NCBI GenBank assembly: GCA_003132165.1
Contig: PKWW01000060.1
Span: 46,807-110,806, forward strand
Direction of reading: 5' to 3'
DNA length: 64,000 nucleotides
DNA from: Acidimicrobiaceae bacterium
GTDB lineage: Bacteria > Actinomycetota > Acidimicrobiia > Acidimicrobiales > RAAP-2
Made by a program: the position numbers and the translations under genes. The notes under the pieces were generated by a model. That model worked only from the letters and a program-made list of their open reading frames with translations. It made no database searches and was not told where the DNA came from. Of the stretch, positions 1-9,000 are shown one piece after another (the first letter of the stretch is position 1; the number at the start of each line of letters is the position of its first letter).

Positions 1-828
1 GACTACATCGTCGACGAACTCGGCGAGCAGATTGAGGTCGAAGAAGCCGCCGAGGCGGACGATGATGGTGCCCTTCGTGTGGCGATCGTCGGACGACCCA
101 ACGTTGGAAAATCGACCCTCTTCAACCAGCTCATTGGCGAAGAACGTTCGGTCGTACACGACATGCCCGGGACGACGCGTGACGCCATTGACACCGTCGT
201 GATGACCGAAGTCGGCCTTATTCGTTTCATCGACACCGCCGGTATGCGGCGTCGGGCCAAGACCGAGGCCGGACTCGAGACCTACGCCGTGCTGCGTAGC
301 CTCGACGCGCTCGACCGCGCGGATATCGCGATACTCGTGATCGATGCGACCATCGGGGCAACCGGCCAGGATCAGCGCCTTGCGGAGCGGATCTCCGCGG
401 CGGGTTGTCCGTCGCTGGTGGTACTCAATAAGTGGGAACTCGTACCGACCGAAGAACGTGACTCCGTGCTCGCAACCGTGGGGGAGAAGCTCGCATTCCT
501 CGGTGACGCACCGGTGATGAAGACGACGGCGACTTCGGGCAAGGGCGTGCACCGCATCCTTCCCGCTTTGTCGATCGCGGCGGCCGACTACGTCAAGCGT
601 GTCCCCACTGGTGCGCTCAACCGCGCCATTCGCGACCTGCAGATCAAGCAACCCGCGCCGACCGGTAAAATCCGATACGCGGTCCAGGGCGCCACCGAGC
701 CTCCGACGTTCACGTTGTTCGTCGCCGGTCGTCTTCCCCAGACGTACCTGCGCTACGTCGAACGGTCACTCCGGGAGCGGTTTCAACTCGGCTCTTCACC
801 GTTGCGAGTGCGCGTCCGAGTCGAATAG
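1..828 (+). CDS. der: GTPase Der (EngA), 5'-truncated by window edge; second G domain and KH-like C-terminus
   Basis: Frame open from base 1; GRPNVGKSTLFNQLIGEERSVVHDMPGTTRD G-domain motifs and VLNKWE (NKxx-type motif). Confidence 0.96.
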   Translation, partial: DYIVDELGEQIEVEEAAEADDDGALRVAIVGRPNVGKSTLFNQLIGEERSVVHDMPGTTRDAIDTVVMTEVGLIRFIDTAGMRRRAKTEAGLETYAVLRSLDALDRADIAILVIDATIGATGQDQRLAERISAAGCPSLVVLNKWELVPTEERDSVLATVGEKLAFLGDAPVMKTTATSGKGVHRILPALSIAAADYVKRVPTGALNRAIRDLQIKQPAPTGKIRYAVQGATEPPTFTLFVAGRLPQTYLRYVERSLRERFQLGSSPLRVRVRVE

Positions 829-1010
829 TGGCGAAGTGGTGCGAGACGTGCGACCGCCCCGTCGAGGGCGATGTCTGTGAGGTCTGTGGCAACCCCGTCA
901 CGGAACCCACCAGGGAGCCGATGCCGTGGATGTGGCGGTTCTTCTTGGTCACCTCGGCCATCTATCTGATTTGGCGCATTTATCAGTTAATTTCGTGGTT
1001 GTCCCACTAG
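828..1010 (+). CDS. Small zinc-ribbon-like protein with one C-terminal TM segment
   Basis: GTG start overlaps der stop by 1 nt; CxxC...CxxC pattern (WCETC, CEVCG), then hydrophobic helix. Confidence 0.65.
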   Translation: MAKWCETCDRPVEGDVCEVCGNPVTEPTREPMPWMWRFFLVTSAIYLIWRIYQLISWLSH

Positions 1011-1020
1011 GAGGTTTGTC

Positions 1021-1536
1021 ATGGCTATCTACGCACTCGGTGACCGGGTCCCAACGATTCACCCTGATGCCTTCGTGCACCCCGACGCGGTCGTCATTGG
1101 CGACGTGCGAATCGGTGCAGACTCCTCAATCTGGCCCGGCGCGGTCCTGCGTGGCGATTACGGCACGATCATCATCGGCGCGCGCACCTCGATTCAAGAC
1201 GGCACAGTCGTGCACGCGGTGGCGGAGTTTCCGACTGTCGTGGGTGATGACTGCGTGGTTGGCCATATTGCACACCTCGAAGGTTGTGTCATCCACGATC
1301 GATCGCTCGTCGGCAGCGGTTCAGTCGTGCTGCACCAGGCGAACGTGCACAGTGGCGCTACTGTCGGTGCGGGCGCTGTCGTTCGTAATCGGATGGAGGT
1401 GCCCGTGAACGCCTTGGCCGTGGGCGTTCCGGCCCAGATCAAGCTCGACGCCAGCTCGGAGCCCATGATCGTCGCCGCAGCGCAACTCTACGTTGCCAAC
1501 GCGCGCCGCTACAAGAGCGAGCTCCGCCAGCTCTAG
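1021..1536 (+). CDS. Gamma-carbonic anhydrase-like hexapeptide-repeat protein (YrdA/PaaY family)
   Basis: Left-handed beta-helix hexapeptide pattern (VVIGDVRIGADSSIWPGAVLRGDYG, VVGHIAHLEGCVI). Confidence 0.88.
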   Translation: MAIYALGDRVPTIHPDAFVHPDAVVIGDVRIGADSSIWPGAVLRGDYGTIIIGARTSIQDGTVVHAVAEFPTVVGDDCVVGHIAHLEGCVIHDRSLVGSGSVVLHQANVHSGATVGAGAVVRNRMEVPVNALAVGVPAQIKLDASSEPMIVAAAQLYVANARRYKSELRQL

Positions 1537-2552
1537 CTGTTGGAAATCGCAACGAGCCGCTCGAGCGCCACGCCGGCGTGCCCGCCGAGGACACTGTCGC
1601 TGGCGAGTTGAAAACCCTCGCTCAACGTCTCGGCTTTTCCTGCGACCATGAGCGCCAGCGCGGCGTTGGCACAGACCACGTCGAAGACCGGGCCCTGCTG
1701 TCCCTCGAGGAACGCGTAGACCACGGCAAGATTGTGCTCGGTGTCGCCGCCTCGAATCGCTGACACGTCATGGTGACGGCCGAGCTCTCCGGCGGCGTCA
1801 AGACGTTGGACGTCGACGCCCTCGGGCGTGATGAGGTGCAGGGTGGAATCGGCGCCCAGGGAGAGTTCGTCGAGTCCGTCGTCGGCGTTTACCAGGATTG
1901 CGTACCTGATGCCCCGAGCGTGCAGCACGTGTGCCATGTGATCGAGCAGGTGTCGCTGGGCGACACCGATGAGTGACCTCTCCACCAGAGCCGGGTTGGC
2001 GAGGGGGCCGAGCACGTTGAAGATCGTGCGAAATGCCAGTGCCCGTCGAATCGGCGTTAGATAGCCCAGAGCGTGGTGAAAGGTAGGTGCGAAAAGAAAA
2101 CCGATGCCGGCGCCTTCGATGCAAGCCCGCACGATCTCCTCATTGGCGTCCAGACGGACACCGAGCGCCTCGAGGACGTCGGCCGAACCGACCAGTGACG
2201 AAGCGGCCCGGTTGCCGTGCTTGGCGACGGGCACACCGCATCCGGCGACTGCGAGCGACGCCATCGTGGAGATATTTACGGTGTGCAACTGGTCGCCGCC
2301 GGTGCCGACGATGTCGATCGCGTCGGGGCCCACCGAGAAGGTGTTCGCCGACGCGAGCATCGCGTCGATGAAGCCGGTCATCTCATCTGCGGTCTCACCC
2401 TTTGCGGTAAGCGCCGTGAGAAAGCTGGCGATCATGACGCCTTCGACCTGACCCGTGAGAATCTCCAAGAGCGCGTCACGGGCTTCAAGTCGTTCCAGAT
2501 TCGTTCCCCGTACGAGCGGATTGAGGACATCCTTGGCGAATGTGGTACTCAT
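1533..2552 (-). CDS. trpD: Anthranilate phosphoribosyltransferase
   Basis: DIVGTGGDQLHTVNISTMAS, KHGNRAASS, GPLANPA motifs; start chosen at MSTTFAKDVLNPL rather than the longer ORF start. Confidence 0.95.
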   Translation of the reverse strand: MSTTFAKDVLNPLVRGTNLERLEARDALLEILTGQVEGVMIASFLTALTAKGETADEMTGFIDAMLASANTFSVGPDAIDIVGTGGDQLHTVNISTMASLAVAGCGVPVAKHGNRAASSLVGSADVLEALGVRLDANEEIVRACIEGAGIGFLFAPTFHHALGYLTPIRRALAFRTIFNVLGPLANPALVERSLIGVAQRHLLDHMAHVLHARGIRYAILVNADDGLDELSLGADSTLHLITPEGVDVQRLDAAGELGRHHDVSAIRGGDTEHNLAVVYAFLEGQQGPVFDVVCANAALALMVAGKAETLSEGFQLASDSVLGGHAGVALERLVAISNS

Positions 2553-2634
2553 GAAGTGCACTCGGAAGGACGATTCGGCATAGAGACAAGTTAGTCGTGA
2601 GTGGGGGACTCTTCGGCACAACTACGATTTGTCG

Positions 2635-3426
2635 ATGGCGTCAACGTATCTGGACAACATCGTGGCGTGGCACCGCGAACGCGCCAGCGCCGACCATCGA
2701 GTGTGGCAGGACCGCCTGGAACGCGTGTACTACTCGGGTCCTTCAATGTCCCAGACACTGCGTGCGGGCACACGAGTGAAGGTGATCGCCGAGGTCAAGC
2801 GACGTTCGCCGTCGAAGGGGTGGATCGACGAGCATCTCGACCCGGCCACTTTGGCGCGTGACTACCAACGGGGGGGAGCTGCGGCGTTGTCGGTGCTCAC
2901 CGATGAGCCTCATTTCGCCGGATCGCGCCACGACCTCGAGGTGGTCCGTGCGGCCGTCGAGATCCCCATCCTTCGCAAGGATTTCACCGTCAGCGCCAAC
3001 GACGTGCTCGATGCCGCGGAGATGGGCGCCAGCACGGTACTGCTGATCGTGGCCGTCCTCGAGCGCGCGGAGTTGGCCAACTACATCACCCTCGCATCCG
3101 AGTGCGGTATCGACGCACTGGTTGAGGTGCACGACGCCGATGAGGCGAGCATCGCGCTCGACCTCGGTGCAGTCCTGATAGGGGTGAACCAGCGTGATCT
3201 CCGTAGTTTTGAGGTCAATTCGACCCACGCCGCCGACGTGATCGCCGGGCTCGATGCAGGGGTGCTTACGGTTGCCGAGTCGGGGATGACGTCGCGCGCC
3301 GATGTGGAACGAGCCGCGGCCGCTGGCTTTGACGCGGTCCTCGTAGGCGAGGCCTTCGTGCGCGCCACCGACCCGGTCGCCCTCGTTCACTCGTTCACCA
3401 CGGTCGAGAAGGTCGACCGTGCCTGA
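2635..3426 (+). CDS. trpC: Indole-3-glycerol phosphate synthase
   Basis: VIAEVKRRSPSKGWI, ILRKDFTVSANDVLDA, GVNQRDLRSFEV motifs; trp operon context. Confidence 0.95.
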   Translation: MASTYLDNIVAWHRERASADHRVWQDRLERVYYSGPSMSQTLRAGTRVKVIAEVKRRSPSKGWIDEHLDPATLARDYQRGGAAALSVLTDEPHFAGSRHDLEVVRAAVEIPILRKDFTVSANDVLDAAEMGASTVLLIVAVLERAELANYITLASECGIDALVEVHDADEASIALDLGAVLIGVNQRDLRSFEVNSTHAADVIAGLDAGVLTVAESGMTSRADVERAAAAGFDAVLVGEAFVRATDPVALVHSFTTVEKVDRA

Positions 3427-4063
3427 ATTCGCGACAAAGGGCCACTTTGTCAAAATCTGCGGCATCACGAATATTGACGATGCAGAAGCAGCAATCCGTG
3501 ACGGTGCAGACGCAATCGGGTTGATTCTTGCTGAGTCCAAACGCCAGATCACCATCGAGGCCGCGACCGACCTCGCGAAGGCGACGGCGGGCCGCGTGCT
3601 TCGGGTGGGCGTGTTTCGTGGCAATTCGGACTCGTTCATCCTCGACGCTCTGGACCAGGCTGACTTCGACGTCGTCCAGGTACACGGCAACTTGAGTTCG
3701 CAACTCCTCGTCGACCTTCGATCGAGAGGAACGTTGGTGGTGAAGGCGCTCTCGATCACCGATGACGAATTTCTGCACTTCGACGAATCACTTGTCGACG
3801 CGGTTCTCGTCGACGGACCGAGTCCGGGCAGCGGCGAAAGTCACTCGTGGGCCGAAGTCACCGCACGAGGTTTTCGAGTTCCTCTCATCGCCGCCGGCGG
3901 ACTCTCGCCCGACAATGTCGACGACGTGATCGCTACCGTACGACCGTGGGGTGTCGACGTCTCGACGGGCGTTGAAGCAGCCCCCGGGGTGAAGGACCAT
4001 GTGCTGGTAAGTAGTTTCATAGAGCGCGCCCGTCGCGCGTTTTCCAAAGGAGAGTTGAAGTGA
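3419..4063 (+). CDS. trpF: Phosphoribosylanthranilate isomerase
   Basis: VKICGITNIDDAEAAIRDGADAIGLI; C-terminal GVDVSTGVEAAPGVKD; overlaps trpC end. Confidence 0.95.
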   Translation: MPEFATKGHFVKICGITNIDDAEAAIRDGADAIGLILAESKRQITIEAATDLAKATAGRVLRVGVFRGNSDSFILDALDQADFDVVQVHGNLSSQLLVDLRSRGTLVVKALSITDDEFLHFDESLVDAVLVDGPSPGSGESHSWAEVTARGFRVPLIAAGGLSPDNVDDVIATVRPWGVDVSTGVEAAPGVKDHVLVSSFIERARRAFSKGELK

Positions 4064-5244
4064 CCGATTCCAAGGTGTTCATGACGCCCCCGGACGAGCG
4101 GGGACACTTCGGGACGTTTGGCGGACGCTTCGTTCCTGAGGCCCTGATGCCGGCGTGTCTGGAGCTCGAGACGGCGTTCGTCGAGGCCTGGAGCGATTCT
4201 CACTTCACTGACGAGTACCGCAAGGTGCTGCACGAATTCGGAGGTCGCCCGACACCGGTGACGCCACTGCATCGGCTGTCAGAACAACTGGGGCTTCGTA
4301 TCTTTGCGAAGCGCGAGGACCTCGCGCACACGGGCTCACACAAGATCAACAACGTGATCGGCCAGACCTTGCTGACGAAGCGAATGGGCAAGACGAGGGT
4401 CATCGCCGAGACCGGCGCGGGACAGCACGGCGTCGCCACGGCGACCGCGGCCGCGCGAATGGGCCTCGAGTGCACCGTGTACATGGGCGAGATCGACACC
4501 GAACGCCAGGCGCTCAATGTCTTTCGAATGGAGCTTCTCGGAGCGACGGTGGTACCCGTGACGTCGGGCAGCAGGACCCTGAAGGATGCGGTGAATGAGG
4601 CGATGCGCGAGTGGGTGACGTGCGTGCAGGACACGCACTACTGCCTGGGCTCGGTGATGGGACCACATCCGTTCCCTTGGATGGTGCGCGAGATGCAGAG
4701 CATCATCGGCACCGAGGCCTCACAGCAACTGCAACAACTCGGTGTCGAGGAGCCCGACCTCGTGGTCGCCTGCGTGGGCGGCGGCTCGAACGCGGCGGGC
4801 GTCTTCGCCGGTTTCGCCAACTCGTCCACCCGACTGATTGGTATCGAAGCCGCCGGCGGCAGCGCCGTTGGTAAGGGATCACCGGGCGTACTGCACGGAA
4901 TGAGATCACTCCTCCTGCAAGACGAGTTCGGTCAGATCGAAGAAGCCTTCTCGATCTCCGCGGGTCTCGACTATCCGGGAATTGGCCCCGAGCACGCGTA
5001 TCTTGCCGCGAGCGGGCGGGCGGAATACTTCGCAATCGGCGACGAAGACGTCATCAACGCACTGCAGGTCCTGAGCCTCACCGAGGGCATCATCCCCGCA
5101 CTGGAGACCGCACACGCCGTGGCCTGGATTCTCCAGGAGGCGGGCAAGCAGATCCCACTCGGCTCGACGGTGCTCTTGAACCTTTCGGGTCGTGGCGACA
5201 AGGACGTGGCCCAGGTTCGCGAGATTCTGCGGGCCCAGTCATGA
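4060..5244 (+). CDS. trpB: Tryptophan synthase beta chain
   Basis: GRPTPVTPLHRLSEQL, HTGSHKINN (PLP Lys), GAGQHGVATATAAA, GGGSNAAG. Confidence 0.97.
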   Translation: MTDSKVFMTPPDERGHFGTFGGRFVPEALMPACLELETAFVEAWSDSHFTDEYRKVLHEFGGRPTPVTPLHRLSEQLGLRIFAKREDLAHTGSHKINNVIGQTLLTKRMGKTRVIAETGAGQHGVATATAAARMGLECTVYMGEIDTERQALNVFRMELLGATVVPVTSGSRTLKDAVNEAMREWVTCVQDTHYCLGSVMGPHPFPWMVREMQSIIGTEASQQLQQLGVEEPDLVVACVGGGSNAAGVFAGFANSSTRLIGIEAAGGSAVGKGSPGVLHGMRSLLLQDEFGQIEEAFSISAGLDYPGIGPEHAYLAASGRAEYFAIGDEDVINALQVLSLTEGIIPALETAHAVAWILQEAGKQIPLGSTVLLNLSGRGDKDVAQVREILRAQS

Positions 5245-6011
5245 AGTCGCTCGAGACCTACCTGCGGGCGCTTCGCGCGTCAGGGCGCAAGGCCCTGGTT
5301 CCGTACTTTGTTGCCGGTGTGACACCGCACTGGGTCCAGCACGTCGAAGCGGCGGTGCACGCGGGCGCTGACGCCATTGAAATCGGCATCCCATTCTCTG
5401 ATCCGATGATGGATGGCGTCGTCATTCAAGAGGCGGCGCTGCGGGCGCTGCAGGCGGGCACAACGTTCGACTCGCTGTGCACTGACCTCGCGAAGCTCTC
5501 GACGTCAGTGCCACTGGTCGCCATGACCTACTTCAACATCTTCCACCACTACGGCTTGGAACGCTCGGCGGGCAAGTTGCAGTCGAGCGGCATGTCGGGC
5601 GCCATCGTGCCCGATCTTCCCCTCGAAGAAGCCGACCAATGGCGCAGCGCCTGCGCGGCCCACGACGTCGCCAACATCTTTCTCGTGGCTCCGTCATCGC
5701 CCGCGGACCGCATCAGCAGCATTGCCAAAGCGACCGAAGGTTTCTGTTACGCGTCGGCGCGCATGGCCGTAACGGGCAAGTCGAACAACACCGGCGAAGG
5801 TGCACGCGTCGTAAGCGAGATTCGAGCGGTCTCTGATGTTCCGACCTATATCGGGATCGGAATCAGCACCCCCGAGCAAGCGCGTGCGGCTTCTTCGGTC
5901 AGTGACGGAGTGATCGTGGGATCGGCTCTAGTGCAGATAATTTTGAACGGCGGCGGCGCCGACGATGTTGAAAGTTTCGTCGGCGGATTCCGGCGCGCGA
6001 TCGACGAATAG
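5241..6011 (+). CDS. trpA: Tryptophan synthase alpha chain
   Basis: PYFVAGVTP, IEIGIPFSDPMMDGVVIQEA, TYFNIFHHYG; 4-nt overlap with trpB. Confidence 0.96.
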   Translation: MKSLETYLRALRASGRKALVPYFVAGVTPHWVQHVEAAVHAGADAIEIGIPFSDPMMDGVVIQEAALRALQAGTTFDSLCTDLAKLSTSVPLVAMTYFNIFHHYGLERSAGKLQSSGMSGAIVPDLPLEEADQWRSACAAHDVANIFLVAPSSPADRISSIAKATEGFCYASARMAVTGKSNNTGEGARVVSEIRAVSDVPTYIGIGISTPEQARAASSVSDGVIVGSALVQIILNGGGADDVESFVGGFRRAIDE

Positions 6012-6013
6012 CG

Positions 6014-6044
6014 CTCGCGTGCGTGGACGCGAGGATTATTTTTT
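6014..6044 (+). terminator. Rho-independent terminator after trpA
   Basis: Perfect 7-bp stem CTCGCGT/ACGCGAG (6014-6020 / 6027-6033) followed by GATTATTTTTTCT. Confidence 0.75.
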
Positions 6045-6106
6045 CTGAGAATCTTCTCAAATTCTTATGAATCCTGACGAAACGTCAGTTTTCTACTGCG
6101 GAACTT

Positions 6107-6122
6107 TGTGATTCGTTTCACA
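6107..6122. promoter_or_regulatory. CRP/GlxR-type site TGTGA-N6-TCACA
   Basis: TGTGATTCGTTTCACA, perfect 5+5 dyad, upstream of the acetate-transporter-family gene. Confidence 0.6.
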
Positions 6123-6228
6123 TAACTACTGACGGACAATCCCAACTCGCATCGTTTCCTAGGTGTTAAATCATTACTGAGGCGTCAAACCCGGCATCTC
6201 GATGTATTCCAATATTGGGGGTTTTTAA

Positions 6229-6792
6229 ATGTCTGATCAGAAAGTTGCGGATCCAGGTCCTCTAGGACTCGCTGGATTCGCCATGACGACGTTCTGCCTA
6301 AGTACTGCGAACGCCAACCTATGGAAGGGTGCAGGGGTGGCCGCGGCCCTCTCGTTGGCACTCATCTACGGAGGCGCCGCTCAGTTTGCCGCAGGTATGT
6401 GGGAGTTTGTGCGCAAGAACACCTTTGGTGCCTTGGCGTTCACCTCGTATGGGGCGTTCTGGATTGGCTTTTACATCCTGCTGAACGACAAGTCATTGAC
6501 GCTCGGCACGGACACCGTAGGTATCTACCTGCTGGCCTGGACGATCTTCACTCTCTACATGACGGTGGCGGCACTCAGGACGAGCATGGCGTTGATATTG
6601 GTATTCGTTGTCTTGGATGCGACGTTCATCTTCCTGACAATCGGTGCTTGGGGCGCTGGTCACACGACCGCTACCCACATCGGAGGGTGGCTGGGCCTTT
6701 TGACGGCTGCTTTGGCCTGGTACGCGTCTGCAGCGGGTGTCATCAACGAAACCCACGGCAAGGTGGTGCTGCCAGTCGGCCCGCGCGGCTAA
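6229..6792 (+). CDS. GPR1/FUN34/YaaH family acetate transporter (SatP-like)
   Basis: N-terminal DPGPLGLAGFAMTTFCLSTANA family signature; multiple TM segments; YGGAAQFAAGMWEF. Confidence 0.9.
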   Translation: MSDQKVADPGPLGLAGFAMTTFCLSTANANLWKGAGVAAALSLALIYGGAAQFAAGMWEFVRKNTFGALAFTSYGAFWIGFYILLNDKSLTLGTDTVGIYLLAWTIFTLYMTVAALRTSMALILVFVVLDATFIFLTIGAWGAGHTTATHIGGWLGLLTAALAWYASAAGVINETHGKVVLPVGPRG

Positions 6793-6829
6793 CGTACGTG
6801 TCACTGGTGTCTTGACACCGGACCCAACC

Positions 6830-6869
6830 GCCAACACCGCCCCTGCCTAACGGCACGGGCGGTGTTGGC
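6830..6869 (+). terminator. Strong hairpin, probable terminator after the acetate transporter
   Basis: 13-bp perfect stem GCCAACACCGCCC ... GGGCGGTGTTGGC; short T-containing tail. Confidence 0.7.
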
Positions 6870-6944
6870 ATTTCTGAGCCAAAACGCGAGTTCACCCTAT
6901 GTTTTTGAAGTAGAAGTAGAAGTGGTATTAGTTGTGATGTTCGT

Positions 6945-6966
6945 CCTCGGGACAGATGTCCAGAGG
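6945..6966. promoter_or_regulatory. Dyad-symmetric element in acs leader
   Basis: CCTCGGGACA-GA-TGTCCAGAGG (10-bp arms, one mismatch) 18 nt upstream of the acs start. Confidence 0.4.
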
Positions 6967-6984
6967 ACTTGAGTAGGGGGTTTT

Positions 6985-8955
6985 ATGACCGAAGCAAAAC
7001 TTGAAGCCTGGCTGGACGAGACGCGGGTTTTCGCGCCGAGTCCCGAGTTCGCGAAGCAAGCGAACGCGCAGCCGTCGATATACACCGACGCCGCAGCCGA
7101 TCCCGTATCGTGGTGGCGCAAGCAGGCCGACCGTTTGGTATGGCACAAGCAGCCCACCAACACTCTCGAGTGGGAGATCCCCTTCGCCAAATGGTTCAGT
7201 GATGGCACACTGAACGCGAGCGTGAATTGCGTCGACCGTCACGTCGCCGCCGGCAAGGGCGACAAGGTCGCGTACTACTGGGTGGGCGACGCGGAATCCG
7301 ACTCGCGCACCATCACCTATCAGGAACTCCAGGACATGGTGTGCCAGGCCGCCAACGCTCTTACTGAGTTAGGTGTGAAGAAGGGCGACCGCGTGGCGGT
7401 CTACATGCCCATGATTCCCGAGGCGGTCGTGGCGATGCTCGCCATCGTTCGACTGGGCGCGATTCACTCGGTCGTGTTCGCCGGCTTCTCCGCGGACGCA
7501 TTGTCGAGTCGAATCCTCGACTCTGACTGCACGTTCGTCGTCACCGCCGACGGCGCGTTCCGTCGCGGCGCCGCATCGGCGCTCAAGCCCGCGGTTGACG
7601 AGGCGCTGGAATCGTGTCCGAACGTGAAGGCCGTGCTCGTCGTCAAACGCACGGCCGGCGACGTGCACTGGACTGATGGGCGTGACCACTGGTGGCACGA
7701 GACAGTGGATCGTCAGTCGACGAGCCACGTGCCGGAATTCTTCCCTTCCGAGCACACGATGTTCATCATGTACACGTCCGGTACCACCGCCAAGCCCAAG
7801 GGGATTTACCACACGACGGGCGGTTACTTGACTCAGGTGGCCACAACGCAGGACTACATCTTTGACCTCAAGCCCGACACGGACATCTTGTGGACGGCGG
7901 CGGACATCGGTTGGATCACCGGGCACAGTTACATCGTCTACGGTTCGCTGATCAATGGGATCACGCAAGTGATGTACGAGGGTCTACCCGACTCTGGTGG
8001 CAAGGATCGGTGGTGGAAGATCATCGAGCAATATAAGGTTTCCATCCTCTACACCGCGCCCACGACCATCCGCACGCTGATGAAGTGGGGCAAGGAATTC
8101 CCCGCCGGTCACGATCTTTCCAGCCTGCGTCTGCTCGGCACGGTCGGTGAGCCCATCAACCCCGAGGCGTGGATGTGGTACCGCGAGAACATTGGTGGTA
8201 GTCGCTGTCCGATCGTGGACACCTGGTGGCAGACCGAGACCGGCGCGATCATGATTACGCCGCTACCCGGGATCACGGCAACCAAACCCGGAGCGGCGAT
8301 GCGCCCGTTCCCCGGCATTGGCGTGGACGTGGTGGACAACAACGGCGACTCGGTGGGCAACGGTGAAGGCGGGTATCTCGTCATCACGCACCCATGGCCA
8401 TCGATGACCCGGGGAATCTACGGTGACCCCGAGCGGTACAGGGAGACCTACTGGTCGCGCTTCCCGGGTAAGTACTTCGCGGGCGACGGCGCCAAGCGTG
8501 ACGAGGACGGCGATCTGTGGTTGCTCGGTCGAATTGACGACGTCATGAACATCTCGGGCCACCGTCTCTCGACGACGGAAGTCGAGCACGCGCTCGTGGG
8601 ACACCCGGCGGTAGCTGAGGCGGCGGTCGTCGGCGCTAGTGACGACACCACCGGTCAGGCGATTGTCGCCTTCGTCACCCTGAGGATGAGCGCGGGTGAC
8701 GAGGAGAAGGACCAGGCCGCGATGATCGAAGAACTGCGCCAGCACGTTGCCAAGGTGATCAGTCCGATCGCCAAGCCGCGCCAGATCATCCTGACCCCGG
8801 ATCTGCCCAAGACCCGTTCGGGAAAGATCATGCGACGACTGCTACGCGACGTGGCAGAGAATCGGCAGTTGGGCGACGTCACCACATTGACCGACCCCAC
8901 GGTCGTCAACATGATTGCGGACCTCATGGACACGCACTCGAGCGGCGACGAGTAG
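6985..8955 (+). CDS. acsA: Acetyl-CoA synthetase
   Basis: MYTSGTTAKPKGI AMP-binding motif, DTWWQTETGAIMITPLPG, C-terminal LPKTRSGKIMRRLLR. Confidence 0.95.
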   Translation: MTEAKLEAWLDETRVFAPSPEFAKQANAQPSIYTDAAADPVSWWRKQADRLVWHKQPTNTLEWEIPFAKWFSDGTLNASVNCVDRHVAAGKGDKVAYYWVGDAESDSRTITYQELQDMVCQAANALTELGVKKGDRVAVYMPMIPEAVVAMLAIVRLGAIHSVVFAGFSADALSSRILDSDCTFVVTADGAFRRGAASALKPAVDEALESCPNVKAVLVVKRTAGDVHWTDGRDHWWHETVDRQSTSHVPEFFPSEHTMFIMYTSGTTAKPKGIYHTTGGYLTQVATTQDYIFDLKPDTDILWTAADIGWITGHSYIVYGSLINGITQVMYEGLPDSGGKDRWWKIIEQYKVSILYTAPTTIRTLMKWGKEFPAGHDLSSLRLLGTVGEPINPEAWMWYRENIGGSRCPIVDTWWQTETGAIMITPLPGITATKPGAAMRPFPGIGVDVVDNNGDSVGNGEGGYLVITHPWPSMTRGIYGDPERYRETYWSRFPGKYFAGDGAKRDEDGDLWLLGRIDDVMNISGHRLSTTEVEHALVGHPAVAEAAVVGASDDTTGQAIVAFVTLRMSAGDEEKDQAAMIEELRQHVAKVISPIAKPRQIILTPDLPKTRSGKIMRRLLRDVAENRQLGDVTTLTDPTVVNMIADLMDTHSSGDE

Positions 8956-8964
8956 GCGCTGATG

Positions 8965-8996
8965 ACAACACCCCCGGTTTCAGCCGGGGGTGTTGT
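8965..8996. terminator. Bidirectional terminator between convergent acs and FAD oxidoreductase genes
   Basis: ACAACACCCCCGGtttcAGCCGGGGGTGTTGT-type long GC stem in the convergent gap. Confidence 0.75.
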
Positions 8997-9000
8997 GCAT

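Noticed and set aside
2743-3759. Minus-strand 338-aa ORF across trpC/trpF
   Set aside because: Antisense to unambiguous trp genes; no recognisable motifs.
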